A DNA stretch of 64,000 nucleotides, taken from assembly GCA_039808645.1 (NCBI GenBank), contig JBDHTL010000001.1, forward strand, positions 1 to 64,000, read 5' to 3'. A program made the position numbers and the translations under genes. This DNA comes from JAJXWB01 sp039808645. GTDB lineage: Bacteria > Pseudomonadota > Alphaproteobacteria > Rhizobiales > Beijerinckiaceae. Positions 33,408 through 42,708 of the stretch are shown here, in pieces. The stretch's first letter is position 1; the number at the start of each line of letters is the position of its first letter. The notes below the pieces were generated by a model. It saw only the letters and a program-made list of their open reading frames with translations. It was not told the origin of the DNA and made no database searches.

Positions 33408-34778
33408 TCAGGCGGCCCGCGACGTTCGACGCCGCCCCCGCACGAAGGCCGCGAACCGCTGCGCCCATGCGTTGCGCGACGTATCCCGGAAATGCGTGAA
33501 GCCCGCAACCAGATTGCCGACGATTATTCCGTCATGCGCGCCGTCGATCCCGTGGCCGCGCCTGACCTTCCAGGCGTAGCGCGCATGCGGGTCGATGTTC
33601 TCGAGCGCGGCGTAGTGGAATTCGTGCGCGGCGATGGGACCGCCCGCGGCCGCCCACGGCGCATCGGCCGTCTCCTCGACCACGACGAGCCCCCGGCCCT
33701 GCGGCCGCGCCCGCATGACCGCGTCGGCCGGCACGGCGCCGACCATCTCGTGCGTCCGCCCGCGCCAGGCGAGCGAACGGCTGAGATACATGAGGCCGCC
33801 GCATTCGGCATAGGCCGGCAGCCCGCCCGCGAGCGCGCGGGCGATGTCGGCGCGCAACGCCGTATTGGCGGACAGCGCCTCGGCCTGCGTCTCCGGAAAC
33901 CCGCCGCCGATGAACAGCCCGTCGCAGTCGGGCAGCCGCCGGTCGCTCAGCGCATCGAAGAAGACGAGACGCGCGCCGGCGCGCTCCAGCGCCTCGAAAT
34001 CGTCGGCGTAATAAAAGCCGAAGGCCGTATCGCGCGCGATCGCGATCGTTATGTCCGCGGGCCTCGCCGTCGGCGGCGGCGCGGGCGCGGGCAGCGGCGC
34101 GCGATCGGCCGCCGCAAGCAGGCGATCGACATCGACGCCCCTGGCGACGACATCGGCGAGATGGCCGATGATGGCGTCGAGGCGCGCGCATTCGGCCGGC
34201 GTCGCCAGGCCGAGGTGCCGTTCTTCGACCGCCGGCGCGGCGTCGCGGCCGACGATTCCGAGGATCGGCATGTCGCAATAGGCTTCGATCGCCTGCCGCA
34301 GCTTCGTTTCCTGGCGCGCCGTCCCGACCTTGTTGAGGATGACGCCCGCGATGCGCACGGCAGGATCGAAGGCGCGATAGCCCATCAGCATGGGCGCGAC
34401 GCCGCGCGTCATGCCGAGCGTGTCGACGACGAGCACGACCGGCGCCTGGACGAGCCGCGCCAGCGCCGCGCTGGAGTCCCGCCCGTCCGTCGCCACGCCG
34501 TCGTGCAATCCCTTGTTGCCCTCGATCAGCGCGACGTCCGCGCCCTGCGCGGCGCGCGCGGCCAGGTCGACGATCTCGCCGGGCTCCTGCGTGTTGAAAT
34601 CGAGATTGTAGCAGGCGCGCCCGCTCGCATGCGCAAGCCACATCGGGTCGATATAGTCCGGCCCCTTCTTGAAGGTCTGCACGCCGAGGCCGCGCGCGCG
34701 CAAGGCCGCGGCGAGCCCGACCGAGATCATCGTCTTGCCGGACGACTTATGCAGGGCGGAGACGAACAACCGGCCCAT
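33408..34778 (-). CDS. dsrN: DsrN, siroheme amidase (cobyrinate diamide synthase-like)
   Basis: A 456-residue glutamine-dependent amidotransferase with a P-loop-like N-terminus (LFVSALHKSSGKTMISVGLAAAL) and a C-terminal class I glutaminase-like half with its cysteine in LPAYAECGGLMYLS. The family is that of CobB/CbiA in cobalamin synthesis. In dsr operons this protein is DsrN, which converts siroheme to siro(haem)amide for DsrAB. It lies ten bases after dsrP and before the siroheme synthase gene, and no other cobalamin gene is near, so DsrN is the better name. Confidence 0.9.
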   Translation of the reverse strand: MGRLFVSALHKSSGKTMISVGLAAALRARGLGVQTFKKGPDYIDPMWLAHASGRACYNLDFNTQEPGEIVDLAARAAQGADVALIEGNKGLHDGVATDGRDSSAALARLVQAPVVLVVDTLGMTRGVAPMLMGYRAFDPAVRIAGVILNKVGTARQETKLRQAIEAYCDMPILGIVGRDAAPAVEERHLGLATPAECARLDAIIGHLADVVARGVDVDRLLAAADRAPLPAPAPPPTARPADITIAIARDTAFGFYYADDFEALERAGARLVFFDALSDRRLPDCDGLFIGGGFPETQAEALSANTALRADIARALAGGLPAYAECGGLMYLSRSLAWRGRTHEMVGAVPADAVMRARPQGRGLVVVEETADAPWAAAGGPIAAHEFHYAALENIDPHARYAWKVRRGHGIDGAHDGIIVGNLVAGFTHFRDTSRNAWAQRFAAFVRGRRRTSRAA

Positions 34779-34788
34779 CGCTCAGGCC

Positions 34789-35988
34789 TTACGCTTTCTC
34801 GGTCTGCGCATGCGGCAGGAAGGGCAGCAGGCGCAGCGCCGCGGCCGTCAGCAGCATGGCGATCGAAATTCCGCTGATCCCCAGCAAGGCTTCCGGCAGC
34901 GAGGGAACATAGCGCGCGATCGCGCCGTCCGCGAAGGAGCTGGACGCCTCGTATCCGGGGAAGATCTTCAGCGGATACGCCTGGCCGCCGACGATGATCA
35001 CATACATCTGCGCGATCCCGCCGACGAGGAAGAGCGTCGAGATCAGCGTAAGCCCGCGGCGTCCCCCGTCGAAGCCGCGCGCGGCCAGCAGGCCGAGCGG
35101 CAGCAGCGCGCCGAGCAGGATCTGCCCGCCCCAGAACACCAGCGTATAGACGCCGCCGTCGCGCAGGATGAACAGTTCCGCCTCGACATGCGCGCTCGCA
35201 TAGAGGCGGGTCACATGCTGCACGATGGTGAGAAACAGGGTCGCCAGCGCGAAAATGGCGAGAAGCCCGCGGAACTTCCCGACCATCTCTTCCGTCATCA
35301 GCTCCGCGCGCGTCTCGCCGCTCATCATGATGAGGACGAGAACCGTGAAGGCGAGTCCGTAGAGGAACGAGGCCGCGATGAACAGCGGCGCCATGATCGC
35401 GGCGTCGTAGAGCTCGCGCGCGATCAGGAAGCCGAAGATCGAGCCGGTGCCCGTCGTCAGGACGAGCCGCCAGACGAAGGCGAGCCAGCCGATCGACGTG
35501 CCGAGCGCGGCGTTCTGCGACGCGCGCCGGTCCATCATGGCGAAGAGATAGGCCGCCACGATCGCCATGAAGCCGGTATAGAGGTAGATGTTCCAGGCGA
35601 AGATCGACTTGAAATTGTGCTTCAGCATGGCGACGACCAGGCGTTCCGGCCGGCCGAGATCGAGTACCAGAACCGCGAGCCCGCCCGCCAGCAGCGCCAG
35701 CGCGAGAATGCCCGAAAGCCGCGCATAGGGCTTGTAGGCGAGCCGGTTGAACACCGACGACACCGACGCGACATTGAGCGCGCCCGAGGCCGAGACGATC
35801 AGGAACACCGCGAAGACATGCGGCAGGCCCCAGACGACCTGGTTGTTCATGCCGGTGACGATATGGCCGTGCTCTTCCATGTAGAACGCCGCGCCGAGGC
35901 CGAGCGCGACGAGAAGCGCGTGCAGCACGACCAGACCCCAGAAGGCGGGGCTGGTTTCGTCGAGCGTCTGGAACTTCATTCTGGCCAT
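34789..35988 (-). CDS. dsrP: DsrP, NrfD-type membrane subunit of DsrMKJOP
   Basis: A 399-residue inner-membrane protein with about ten hydrophobic helices. It belongs to the NrfD/PsrC family, as shown by the pattern of helices and by VLVLDLGRPERLVVAMLKHNFKSIFAWNIYLYTG. It would exchange electrons between the quinone pool and DsrO/DsrJ. The ATG at 35988 (MARMKFQ) is chosen because further upstream the frame is antisense or overlaps dsrO. Usual length for DsrP is about 400. Gap to dsrO 13 bases, to dsrN ten bases. Confidence 0.95.
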   Translation of the reverse strand: MARMKFQTLDETSPAFWGLVVLHALLVALGLGAAFYMEEHGHIVTGMNNQVVWGLPHVFAVFLIVSASGALNVASVSSVFNRLAYKPYARLSGILALALLAGGLAVLVLDLGRPERLVVAMLKHNFKSIFAWNIYLYTGFMAIVAAYLFAMMDRRASQNAALGTSIGWLAFVWRLVLTTGTGSIFGFLIARELYDAAIMAPLFIAASFLYGLAFTVLVLIMMSGETRAELMTEEMVGKFRGLLAIFALATLFLTIVQHVTRLYASAHVEAELFILRDGGVYTLVFWGGQILLGALLPLGLLAARGFDGGRRGLTLISTLFLVGGIAQMYVIIVGGQAYPLKIFPGYEASSSFADGAIARYVPSLPEALLGISGISIAMLLTAAALRLLPFLPHAQTEKA

Positions 35989-36001
35989 AGCCCGTCGCCC
36001 G

Positions 36002-36757
36002 TCAGAGATTGCGGTAGCGCACGCCCGGATCGAGCCCGAGGTCGGCGCGAATCCGGGCGCTCGCGCCGGCGGCCAGCGCCTTCGAGACCTGGCTGTCGGG
36101 GTCGTTGAGATCGCCGAACGCCATCGCCGCGCCGGCCTTGGCCGCGCAGGCCTCGACGCAGGCCGGAATGCGGCCGGCGTCGATGCGCGTGACGCAGAAG
36201 GTGCAGCTTTCGACCACGCCCTTGCCGCGCGGCGCATTCGTCTTTTGGTCCTCGTGCTCTTCGTGCACGAAGGAGCGCGCCTTGTAGGGGCAGGCCATCA
36301 TGCAATAGCGGCAGCCGATGCAGATGTGCTTGTCGACCAGCACGATGCCGTCCGCCCGCTTGAACGAGGCGCCGGTCGGGCAGACGTCGACGCAGGGCGG
36401 GCTCGCGCAATGCTGGCACATTACCGGGGCCTCGCGCTTCGTTGCCGTGCGCGGATCGCGCAGCGTCACCTTGCGGATCCATTGCGCGTCGGTCTCGGGA
36501 TGGCCGGTCGATTTCCAGCCGTTCTCCTCGCTGCAGGCGGTCACGCATATATCGCAGCCGGGCGGGCACTTGGCGATGTCGATCAGCAGGCCCCAGCGCT
36601 GCTTCGCGCTCGCCTTGCCCTCGCCGGCCTGCGCCTCCGCCACGCCGAAGGCGTAGAGCGTCACGCCGGGCGCGATCGTCGTCGTCGCCAGCCCGACCGC
36701 GCTCCTGAGCAGCGCGCGTCGATCCGGCGCGGCCATGATGTCTGCGCGCTCGCTCAT
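36002..36757 (-). CDS. dsrO: DsrO, periplasmic ferredoxin subunit of DsrMKJOP
   Basis: A 251-residue iron-sulfur protein. The N-terminus has a Tat-type signal (DRRALLRSAVGLATTTIAPG), after which come cysteine sets for [4Fe-4S] clusters: CPPGCDICVTAC, CQHCASPPCVDVCPTGA, CIGCRYCMMACPYKA and CTFCVTR...CVEAC. It transfers electrons between DsrJ and DsrP at the outer face of the membrane. The start overlaps the dsrJ stop (ATGA). Length is typical. Confidence 0.95.
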   Translation of the reverse strand: MSERADIMAAPDRRALLRSAVGLATTTIAPGVTLYAFGVAEAQAGEGKASAKQRWGLLIDIAKCPPGCDICVTACSEENGWKSTGHPETDAQWIRKVTLRDPRTATKREAPVMCQHCASPPCVDVCPTGASFKRADGIVLVDKHICIGCRYCMMACPYKARSFVHEEHEDQKTNAPRGKGVVESCTFCVTRIDAGRIPACVEACAAKAGAAMAFGDLNDPDSQVSKALAAGASARIRADLGLDPGVRYRNL

Positions 36758-37230
36758 CGCTTCATCTCCGCGACATGCGCCGTCAGCGCCGAGACCGCGG
36801 GGTCGCCCGGCCCGTCGCCGCGATCGGCCGCCTTCGCCTTCTCGTCCGGCCGCGAGGCATGGCACTCGAAACAATCGACGCGCACGGCGGCGTACGAATG
36901 GCACGTGCGGCAGAAGTGCTTCGGATCGGAATAGGCGACCGCCTTGCCGTCCGCCCCCTTCACGGCATGGCAGGACACGCAATTGGCGAGGCTGAACTGC
37001 TTCGCGCGGACGCCCTCGTGCATCGTCTCGTCGCGCTGATGCAGCAGCGTCTTCATGTGATTGCGCCGCATGAAATCCGTATCCGCGACGCATTTTTCCG
37101 CCGTCGCGGGCCTGGCGGGCTGCGGCGTCGGCGTGCGGCCGGCCTCCGCCGCGGCCTGCGCCGCGCCGAAGGCGGCGCCGGCCGCGACCAGCGCGGCAAA
37201 CAGGAGACGGCGCAGCGACGATGCGGTCAT
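36754..37230 (-). CDS. dsrJ: DsrJ, triheme c-type cytochrome
   Basis: A 158-residue periplasmic cytochrome with a signal or anchor segment (about 8-28). Three haem-binding sites are present: CVSCH, CRTCH and CFECH. Cys47, in the conserved CVADTDFMRRNHM block, matches the cysteine that acts as distal haem ligand in the Allochromatium vinosum protein. DsrJ may oxidise a sulfur substrate in the periplasm and pass electrons to DsrO/DsrP. It lies two bases after dsrL, in the order known from purple sulfur bacteria. Confidence 0.95.
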   Translation of the reverse strand: MTASSLRRLLFAALVAAGAAFGAAQAAAEAGRTPTPQPARPATAEKCVADTDFMRRNHMKTLLHQRDETMHEGVRAKQFSLANCVSCHAVKGADGKAVAYSDPKHFCRTCHSYAAVRVDCFECHASRPDEKAKAADRGDGPGDPAVSALTAHVAEMKR

Positions 37231-37232
37231 GC

Positions 37233-39188
37233 CTATTCCCCGAGGCCCATCTGGATATAGCCGGTCGGGCAGACGTCGGCGCAGATGTGGCAGCCGATGC
37301 ACTTCGCGTAATCGGTCGTCACGTAGCGCCCGACGGCGCGCTCCTTCTTCGGCACGCGGCTCACCGCTGTCTGCGGGCAGTAGATCACGCAATTGTCGCA
37401 CTCGAAGCACAGGCCGCAGCTCATGCAGCGCTGGCCCTCCTTCTTCGCCTGTTCTTCCGTCAGCCGGACGATGCGCTCGTCGAAATCGCCGATCACCTTG
37501 TCGGCGTAGACATGCCGCTCCTCGCGCCGGTTGCGCTCGACATAGGCGAAATGTCCCTTGAACAGGTCCTTGTGCGGAATGATCTGCGTCGAGGAGCGGT
37601 CTTCGTAATTGTGGATCGCGAATTTCGCCTCGGACGTGCCGCGCGTCTGCGTGTGATCGTAGGGCGTAGGCTCGAGATTGCGGGCCTGCAGTTCCGCGAG
37701 AAGATTGAACTGGTGCACGTCCACCTTCGGACGCTTGTCCTCCAGCGCGCCGGCGAGGAAATGATCCATCGTCTGCGCCGCCACGCGGCCGTGGCCGATC
37801 GCCGTCGTCAGCAGGTGCGGCCGCACCGCGTCGCCGCCGGCGAAATGCTTGTCGAGCTTGCGCACCCGGTAGACAGGATCGACGGCGATGCCGCCGCGCC
37901 CGCCGTCGAGCTTTTCGAGACCCTGCGACAGGTCCGCCATCTGGCCGATGGCGGAAATCACCATGTCGCATTCGATCTCGTATTCCGTGCCGTCGATCGG
38001 CTGCGGCACGGTTCCCTTCATCGTGCACTTGCACATGCGCAGCGCCCGCGCGCGGCCGTCCGGACCCCGCACGACCTCGAGCGGCATGACGCCGCCCTGG
38101 ATGTCGACGCCTTCGCGTTTGGCGTCCGCGCGCTCGTGCTCGGCGGCGGTCATCTGCTCGATCGGGAACAGCGAGGTCAGCACGATGTCCGCGCCCTCGC
38201 GGCGCAGCGCGCCGGCGACGTCGTGCGCCGTATAGCCGAACGTCGAGGCGTCGTGCGTGTCGTGCTGGTGGGCGGCGCTGATATGGCCGAGGCGGCGCGC
38301 GACGGAAGCGACGTCAATCGACGTGTCGCCGCCGCCGACGACGACGATCCTCTTGGCCGTCGAGAACACCCAGCCGCGGTTGAAGGCGTCGAGGAATTCG
38401 ACGCCGGTGATGCAATTCTCGGCATCGGCGCCCGGCACGGGCAGCGGACGGCCGGACTGCGCGCCGATCGCCCAGAAGATCGCGTCGTAGTCGCGTTCGA
38501 GCCCCTCGACCGTCACGTCGACGCCGACGCGCACGCCGGTGCGCGCGCTCACGCCGTCCAGCGCGAGAATGCGGCCGATCTCGGCGTCGAGCATGTCGCG
38601 CGGCGTGCGATAGCCGGGAATGCCGAAGCGCATCATGCCGCCGAGCTTCTCGTGCATCTCGAAGATCGTGACGGCATGGCCCTTCATCCGCAGGAAATAG
38701 GCCGCGGCCAGTCCGGCCGGGCCGCCGCCGACGACGGCGACCGCCTTGCCCCCGAGCGCGGGCGGCGCCGGCAGGGCCGTCCCGTTCTCGATCGCCCAGT
38801 CGCCGACATATTGCTCGACGGCGTTGATGCCGACGAAATCGTCGACCTCGTTGCGGTTGCAGCCGTCTTCGCAGGGCGCGGGGCAGACGCGGCCCATCGT
38901 CGCGGGAAAGGGATTGGCCGAGACCATGCGCTCGAAAGCGTATTGCTGCCACGGCATGCCCGCGACCGGCGGCTTGTCCATGCCGCGCGCAATCTGCAGC
39001 CAGCCGCGGATGTCGTGGCCGGACGGGCAGCCGCCCTGGCACGGCGGCGTGCGATGCACGTAGGTCGGGCATTTGTAGGATTTGTCGGCCTGGAAGATCT
39101 TGGTCGTCAGATCGGTCCAGTTCCACATGCTCTCGCCGTTCTGGAAGCGGCGGTGCGTCGGCTTGGTGTTGGGGCTCTGGTCGTTCAT
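37233..39188 (-). CDS. dsrL: DsrL, NAD(P)H:acceptor iron-sulfur flavoprotein
   Basis: A 651-residue homologue of the small glutamate synthase subunit. N-terminal cluster cysteines are in CQGGCPSGHDI and CPAPCEDGCNRNEVD. FAD- and NAD(P)-binding Rossmann motifs are VAVVGGGPAGLAAAYFL near residue 175 and RIVVVGGGDTSIDVASVARRLG near 310. The C-terminus has two ferredoxin motifs (CMSCGLCFECDNCVIYCP and CIGCHICADVCPTG). DsrL takes electrons from DsrAB during sulfur oxidation and reduces NAD(P)+. Its presence is a mark of the oxidative pathway. It lies between dsrK and dsrJ, the usual place. Confidence 0.96.
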   Translation of the reverse strand: MNDQSPNTKPTHRRFQNGESMWNWTDLTTKIFQADKSYKCPTYVHRTPPCQGGCPSGHDIRGWLQIARGMDKPPVAGMPWQQYAFERMVSANPFPATMGRVCPAPCEDGCNRNEVDDFVGINAVEQYVGDWAIENGTALPAPPALGGKAVAVVGGGPAGLAAAYFLRMKGHAVTIFEMHEKLGGMMRFGIPGYRTPRDMLDAEIGRILALDGVSARTGVRVGVDVTVEGLERDYDAIFWAIGAQSGRPLPVPGADAENCITGVEFLDAFNRGWVFSTAKRIVVVGGGDTSIDVASVARRLGHISAAHQHDTHDASTFGYTAHDVAGALRREGADIVLTSLFPIEQMTAAEHERADAKREGVDIQGGVMPLEVVRGPDGRARALRMCKCTMKGTVPQPIDGTEYEIECDMVISAIGQMADLSQGLEKLDGGRGGIAVDPVYRVRKLDKHFAGGDAVRPHLLTTAIGHGRVAAQTMDHFLAGALEDKRPKVDVHQFNLLAELQARNLEPTPYDHTQTRGTSEAKFAIHNYEDRSSTQIIPHKDLFKGHFAYVERNRREERHVYADKVIGDFDERIVRLTEEQAKKEGQRCMSCGLCFECDNCVIYCPQTAVSRVPKKERAVGRYVTTDYAKCIGCHICADVCPTGYIQMGLGE

Positions 39189-39198
39189 CGCCGTCTCC

Positions 39199-40755
39199 TC
39201 ACGCCTCGGCGCCAGCGGGCTGGCCCAATGCGTCGAATTCTTCCGCCTGTCGCGAACCGGTGAGCAGGATGGCGTTTGACACCATCTGGTGCACGCTCAC
39301 GATCCCGTCCATCTCGAAGCCGTATTGCGGCAGGATCTTCGAGAATTGCGCCTTGCAGATCGCGCAGATCGCCGCCATGTGCGTCACGCCGTGTTCGTCG
39401 GCGACATCCTTCAGCGCGCGCATGCGCGGCTGCGCGCCCTTGATGCGCACGTCCATGAGTTCGTCGGTCAGCAGGCCCCCGCCGCCGCCGCAGCACAGCG
39501 TCTTCTCGTGGATCGTCTCCGGCGCCATGTCGTAGAAATGGTTGCAGGTCGCGCGCAGGATGGCGCGCGGAATCTCGAATTGCCCGCCCGGCCTGTCGCC
39601 CATGCGCGAGGCGCGCGCGACATTGCAGCTGTCGTGGAACGTCAGCCTGAATTCGTCGTTCTTCGACTTGTCGAACCGGAGCCTGCCCTTCTCCATGAGA
39701 TCGAACGTGAATTCGCAGATGTGCTGCGGCACGGGATAGGCGCGGTCGAGGAAGTCGAAGGGGCCGGCGAGCGTGTCGAGGAACGAATAGGCGACGCGCC
39801 AGGCGTGGCCGCATTCGCCAAACACCAGTCGCTTGACGCCGAGATCACGCGCCGCCTTGGCGATGCGCTGCGCGACCTTCTGCATGTTCTCCTGCGAGCC
39901 GACGAACATGCCGAAATTCGCGGCTTCGGACGCATAGGTCGACAGCGTCCAGGAAACGCCGGACTCGTGCAGCACCTTGGCGTAGCCGATCAGCCCCTCC
40001 ATGTGCGGCGAGGCGAAGAAGTCGGCGCTCGGCGTCACCAGCAGGATATCGGCGCCCTGCACGTCGAGCGGCAGCTTGACGGGCACGCCAGTGTCTTCCT
40101 CGATCTCCTCCTCGAGACTTTCCAGCGTGTTCCTCAACGCCTTGGGCGGCAGGCCGAGGTTGTTGCCGATGTTGAAGACCTTGCCGATGATCTCGTTCGA
40201 ATATTTCTGGCCGAGCCCGATCGTGTCCATGATGTCGCGCGCGGCCATGGAAATCTCGGCCGTGTCGATGCCGTAGGGGCAGAAGACCGAGCAGCGGCGG
40301 CATTGCGAGCACTGGTGGAAATAGGAATACCAGTCGTCCAGGACCTCTTTCGTCAGATCCTCTGCCCCGACCAGCCACGGCGCGATCTTGCCCGCCCAGG
40401 TGAAGTGACGGCGATAGACCTTGCGCAACAGGTCCTGCCGCGCGACCGGCATGTTCTTCGGGTCGCCGGTGCCGAGGAAATAATGGCACTTGTCCGTGCA
40501 GGCGCCGCATTTCACGCAGGAATCGAGATAGACGCGCAGCGCGCGACTATTGTCGAGGAGTTCGCCGAGCCGCGAGATCGCCTTGTCGTGCCAGTCCTCG
40601 ACCAGTTCGCCGGGAAAGCCGAGCGGCTGGTTGTGCTGCGCCGCCGCGACATAGGGCTTGGAGCCCGCCATCGCGCCGCAGGCGAGCTGCGGCAGTTCGA
40701 TCGGGTCGCCGAGCACCCTTTCCTTCGGCTTGAAATCGGACGAAACGGCGGCCAT
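39199..40755 (-). CDS. dsrK: DsrK, HdrD-like iron-sulfur subunit of DsrMKJOP
   Basis: A 518-residue cytoplasmic-face protein. Two [4Fe-4S] motifs lie near residues 80-145 (CVKCGACTDKCHYF and CSQCRRCSVFCPYGID). The catalytic CCG-type domain follows, with LTFHDSCNVAR and TLCCGGGGGLLTDE binding the special cluster, and CAICKAQF near the end. DsrK is thought to act on the DsrC disulfide or trisulfide and exchange electrons with DsrM. Length and order agree with known DsrK. Confidence 0.96.
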   Translation of the reverse strand: MAAVSSDFKPKERVLGDPIELPQLACGAMAGSKPYVAAAQHNQPLGFPGELVEDWHDKAISRLGELLDNSRALRVYLDSCVKCGACTDKCHYFLGTGDPKNMPVARQDLLRKVYRRHFTWAGKIAPWLVGAEDLTKEVLDDWYSYFHQCSQCRRCSVFCPYGIDTAEISMAARDIMDTIGLGQKYSNEIIGKVFNIGNNLGLPPKALRNTLESLEEEIEEDTGVPVKLPLDVQGADILLVTPSADFFASPHMEGLIGYAKVLHESGVSWTLSTYASEAANFGMFVGSQENMQKVAQRIAKAARDLGVKRLVFGECGHAWRVAYSFLDTLAGPFDFLDRAYPVPQHICEFTFDLMEKGRLRFDKSKNDEFRLTFHDSCNVARASRMGDRPGGQFEIPRAILRATCNHFYDMAPETIHEKTLCCGGGGGLLTDELMDVRIKGAQPRMRALKDVADEHGVTHMAAICAICKAQFSKILPQYGFEMDGIVSVHQMVSNAILLTGSRQAEEFDALGQPAGAEA

Positions 40756-40765
40756 GCGTCTCTCC

Positions 40766-41494
40766 TCAGGCCTTGGCTTGCGGCTTCAGCAGACCGCGCG
40801 GCGCGTATCGGCGTTCGCGCGTATCGTCGGCCTGGTTGCGCGTCGGGCTGAAGAACACGCCGGGCGCGTGCAGCAGCTTCGAGAAGGGGAAGACGACCAT
40901 CAGCGCCAGCACGAGCGACAGGTGGACGAGCAGGTTGACGTCGGCCGGCAGCGGCCGCCAGTCGAAATAGAGGAGGCCGAGGAAGAACGCCTTGACCGCG
41001 ACGATGTCGGTATGAGCGACGAACTTCATGCTGAGCCCGCTCACGCCGATCATGACGAGCAGCGCGAGCATCAGATGGTCCGAAGGGCCGGTGATGTAGC
41101 GGACGCGCTCGACGACGATGCGGCGCCCCCACAGCAGCAGCAGGCCCGCCACCATCGAGAAGCCCGCCAGCACGCCGAGCGGCTGCATGAGCGCGACGAT
41201 CTCGGGCACGGGCTGCAGGAAATAGCGCAGGTGCCGGAACAGCACGACGGCCAGCGACACATGGAAGAGCCAGCCGAAGGCCCATGTCCATTTGTTGGAC
41301 TTGAACAGGCTTTCGAACAGCACGACCTCGCGCGCCATGCGCAGCGCCACGCCGCCGCGCGTGACCGGCGCCGGCGTCGTCGGAATCTTCAGCGGCGCGG
41401 GCGTCGTCGCATAGAGCCGGATGCGAAGGGCCAGCCCCACGACGAGGATGGCCGTCGCCAGATAGAACAGGATCGCGAAGACCGCCGTAAGCAT
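40766..41494 (-). CDS. dsrM: DsrM, NarI-like haem b membrane subunit
   Basis: A 242-residue inner-membrane protein with about five or six hydrophobic helices and histidines suited to binding two haems b (for example WLFHVSLAVVLFRHLRYF and NLLVHLSLVLALMVVFPFSKLLHAPG). It belongs to the NarI family. It links DsrK with the quinone pool. It is ten bases upstream of dsrK and 81 bases after dsrC. Confidence 0.94.
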   Translation of the reverse strand: MLTAVFAILFYLATAILVVGLALRIRLYATTPAPLKIPTTPAPVTRGGVALRMAREVVLFESLFKSNKWTWAFGWLFHVSLAVVLFRHLRYFLQPVPEIVALMQPLGVLAGFSMVAGLLLLWGRRIVVERVRYITGPSDHLMLALLVMIGVSGLSMKFVAHTDIVAVKAFFLGLLYFDWRPLPADVNLLVHLSLVLALMVVFPFSKLLHAPGVFFSPTRNQADDTRERRYAPRGLLKPQAKA

Positions 41495-41575
41495 GAGTCC
41501 TCCCTCGGCCGCGGGCTTGTCGCCTCCCGTCGGCCGGGTTTCGCGCTCGATGACGCCGAACGACGCGGTGAAGCG

Positions 41576-41920
41576 TCAGACGCAGCCGGTCGGCTTCGGC
41601 AGGCCGGCGATCTTGCACGCCTGCTTGGCCGGGCCGTAGGGGAAGAGAGCGTAGAGCGCCTTCTGGTCGCCCTTCTCCTTGCCGAACTTCTTGGTCATTT
41701 CCTTCACCAGGATGCGCACCGCCGGCGCGATCTGGTATTCCTCGTAATATTCGCGCAGGAAGTTCACGACTTCCCAGTGGTCCGGCGTCATGTCGATCTG
41801 CTCGCTCTTGGCGATCAGCCCGGCGAGTTCCGGCGTCCACTGGCCGATGTCCTTGAGATAGCCCTCTTCGTCATGCTCGGCGACGAGACCATCGATCTCG
41901 TAGGCGGTCATCGTGCTCAT
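41576..41920 (-). CDS. dsrC: DsrC, sulfur carrier substrate of DsrAB
   Basis: A 114-residue protein whose flexible C-terminus ends ACKIAGLPKPTGCV. Cys102 and Cys113 are separated by ten residues, and Cys113 is second from the end, so both the CysB and CysA positions of a true DsrC are present. DsrC carries a sulfur atom as a persulfide or trisulfide to DsrAB and is handled by DsrK. It follows dsrH in the operon. An internal ATG (residue 4) is an alternative start. A divergent paralogue is at 47206. Confidence 0.97.
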   Translation of the reverse strand: MSTMTAYEIDGLVAEHDEEGYLKDIGQWTPELAGLIAKSEQIDMTPDHWEVVNFLREYYEEYQIAPAVRILVKEMTKKFGKEKGDQKALYALFPYGPAKQACKIAGLPKPTGCV

Positions 41921-41971
41921 ACCTGTCCTCCTGCTCTCGTTCCGTTTACTCGCCCGATCCGCGCCGGATCG

Positions 41972-42280
41972 TCACAGCCATGCGCACACGCGCGCCTTCT
42001 CTCCCGCCAGATCGACGAAGCCCGCATAATCGACGAGCTTCACGCCTTCCAGCACGTCTTCCGGCTTCATGCCGCGCGCCGCCAGATCGGGGCCGAGCGC
42101 GTAGATCGCGCAGCTCGACAGTTTGGCGGCGAGCGCGGGCGCGAAAGTCGTGCCCTTGCGCGCGCCCACCACGCCGTCCTCGATCATCAGTATCGCGTCG
42201 CCGACGTTCGCATGCGCCAGGCAGGTCGCAAACGAATTGCGATCGAACGGCGACTTGTTGATCGTGTGCAGCGTTCCCAT
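41972..42280 (-). CDS. dsrH: DsrH, subunit of the DsrEFH sulfurtransferase
   Basis: A 102-residue protein of the DsrH/TusB family. Its single conserved cysteine is Cys20, in SFATCLAHANVGDAILMIEDGV, the same position as in Allochromatium vinosum DsrH. The protein forms the hexamer DsrE2F2H2 that passes persulfide sulfur from TusA to DsrC. It lies eight bases after dsrF, and dsrC follows. Length is typical. Confidence 0.95.
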   Translation of the reverse strand: MGTLHTINKSPFDRNSFATCLAHANVGDAILMIEDGVVGARKGTTFAPALAAKLSSCAIYALGPDLAARGMKPEDVLEGVKLVDYAGFVDLAGEKARVCAWL

Positions 42281-42287
42281 CGCGTCC

Positions 42288-42701
42288 TCAGAAACTCAGG
42301 ATGACATCTTGGGCCGCGATCAGCGCGGCCATTTCTGAACGGTCGACGAAGAACAGCGACGGCTTCTCGGCATAATCCTCGTTCTCGTCCTCGTAGACGA
42401 TCGGCATCAGGTCGCCGGCGGTCAGCCCGCGCTCGGCGAGCGATTCCTTCTCGACATAGAGCTTGCGCACCTCGTAGTCGCCGAGCGCGCGATAGGTCTT
42501 GGAGAAATTCTTCATGCCGACGCCGCCCGTCTCCTGGTTGGCCATCAGCTGGTAGACGCCATCGTCGATGAAGGCGAGACTCACGTCCTGCTCGAAGGCG
42601 GCGCCGATCAGAACCACTTCGAGCGATTCCAGCGCATAGATCGAGCCGTAGGGCGCCTTGCGGTTGATGTAGAGAAATCTCTTCCTGTTGTCGTCCGACA
42701 T
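42288..42701 (-). CDS. dsrF: DsrF, subunit of the DsrEFH sulfurtransferase
   Basis: A 137-residue protein of the DsrF/TusC family (RFLYINRKAPYGSIYALESLEVVLIGAAFEQDVSLAFIDDGVYQL). As in other DsrF proteins there is no conserved active-site cysteine; in fact it has none at all. It is a structural partner in the DsrEFH hexamer. Gaps are eight bases to both dsrE and dsrH. Confidence 0.95.
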   Translation of the reverse strand: MSDDNRKRFLYINRKAPYGSIYALESLEVVLIGAAFEQDVSLAFIDDGVYQLMANQETGGVGMKNFSKTYRALGDYEVRKLYVEKESLAERGLTAGDLMPIVYEDENEDYAEKPSLFFVDRSEMAALIAAQDVILSF

Positions 42702-42708
42702 GTCGCCC

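Noticed and set aside
33408..34778. Naming this gene cobB/cbiA for cobalamin synthesis
   Set aside because: The family fits, but the position between dsrP and the siroheme synthase gene and the lack of other cobalamin genes favour DsrN.
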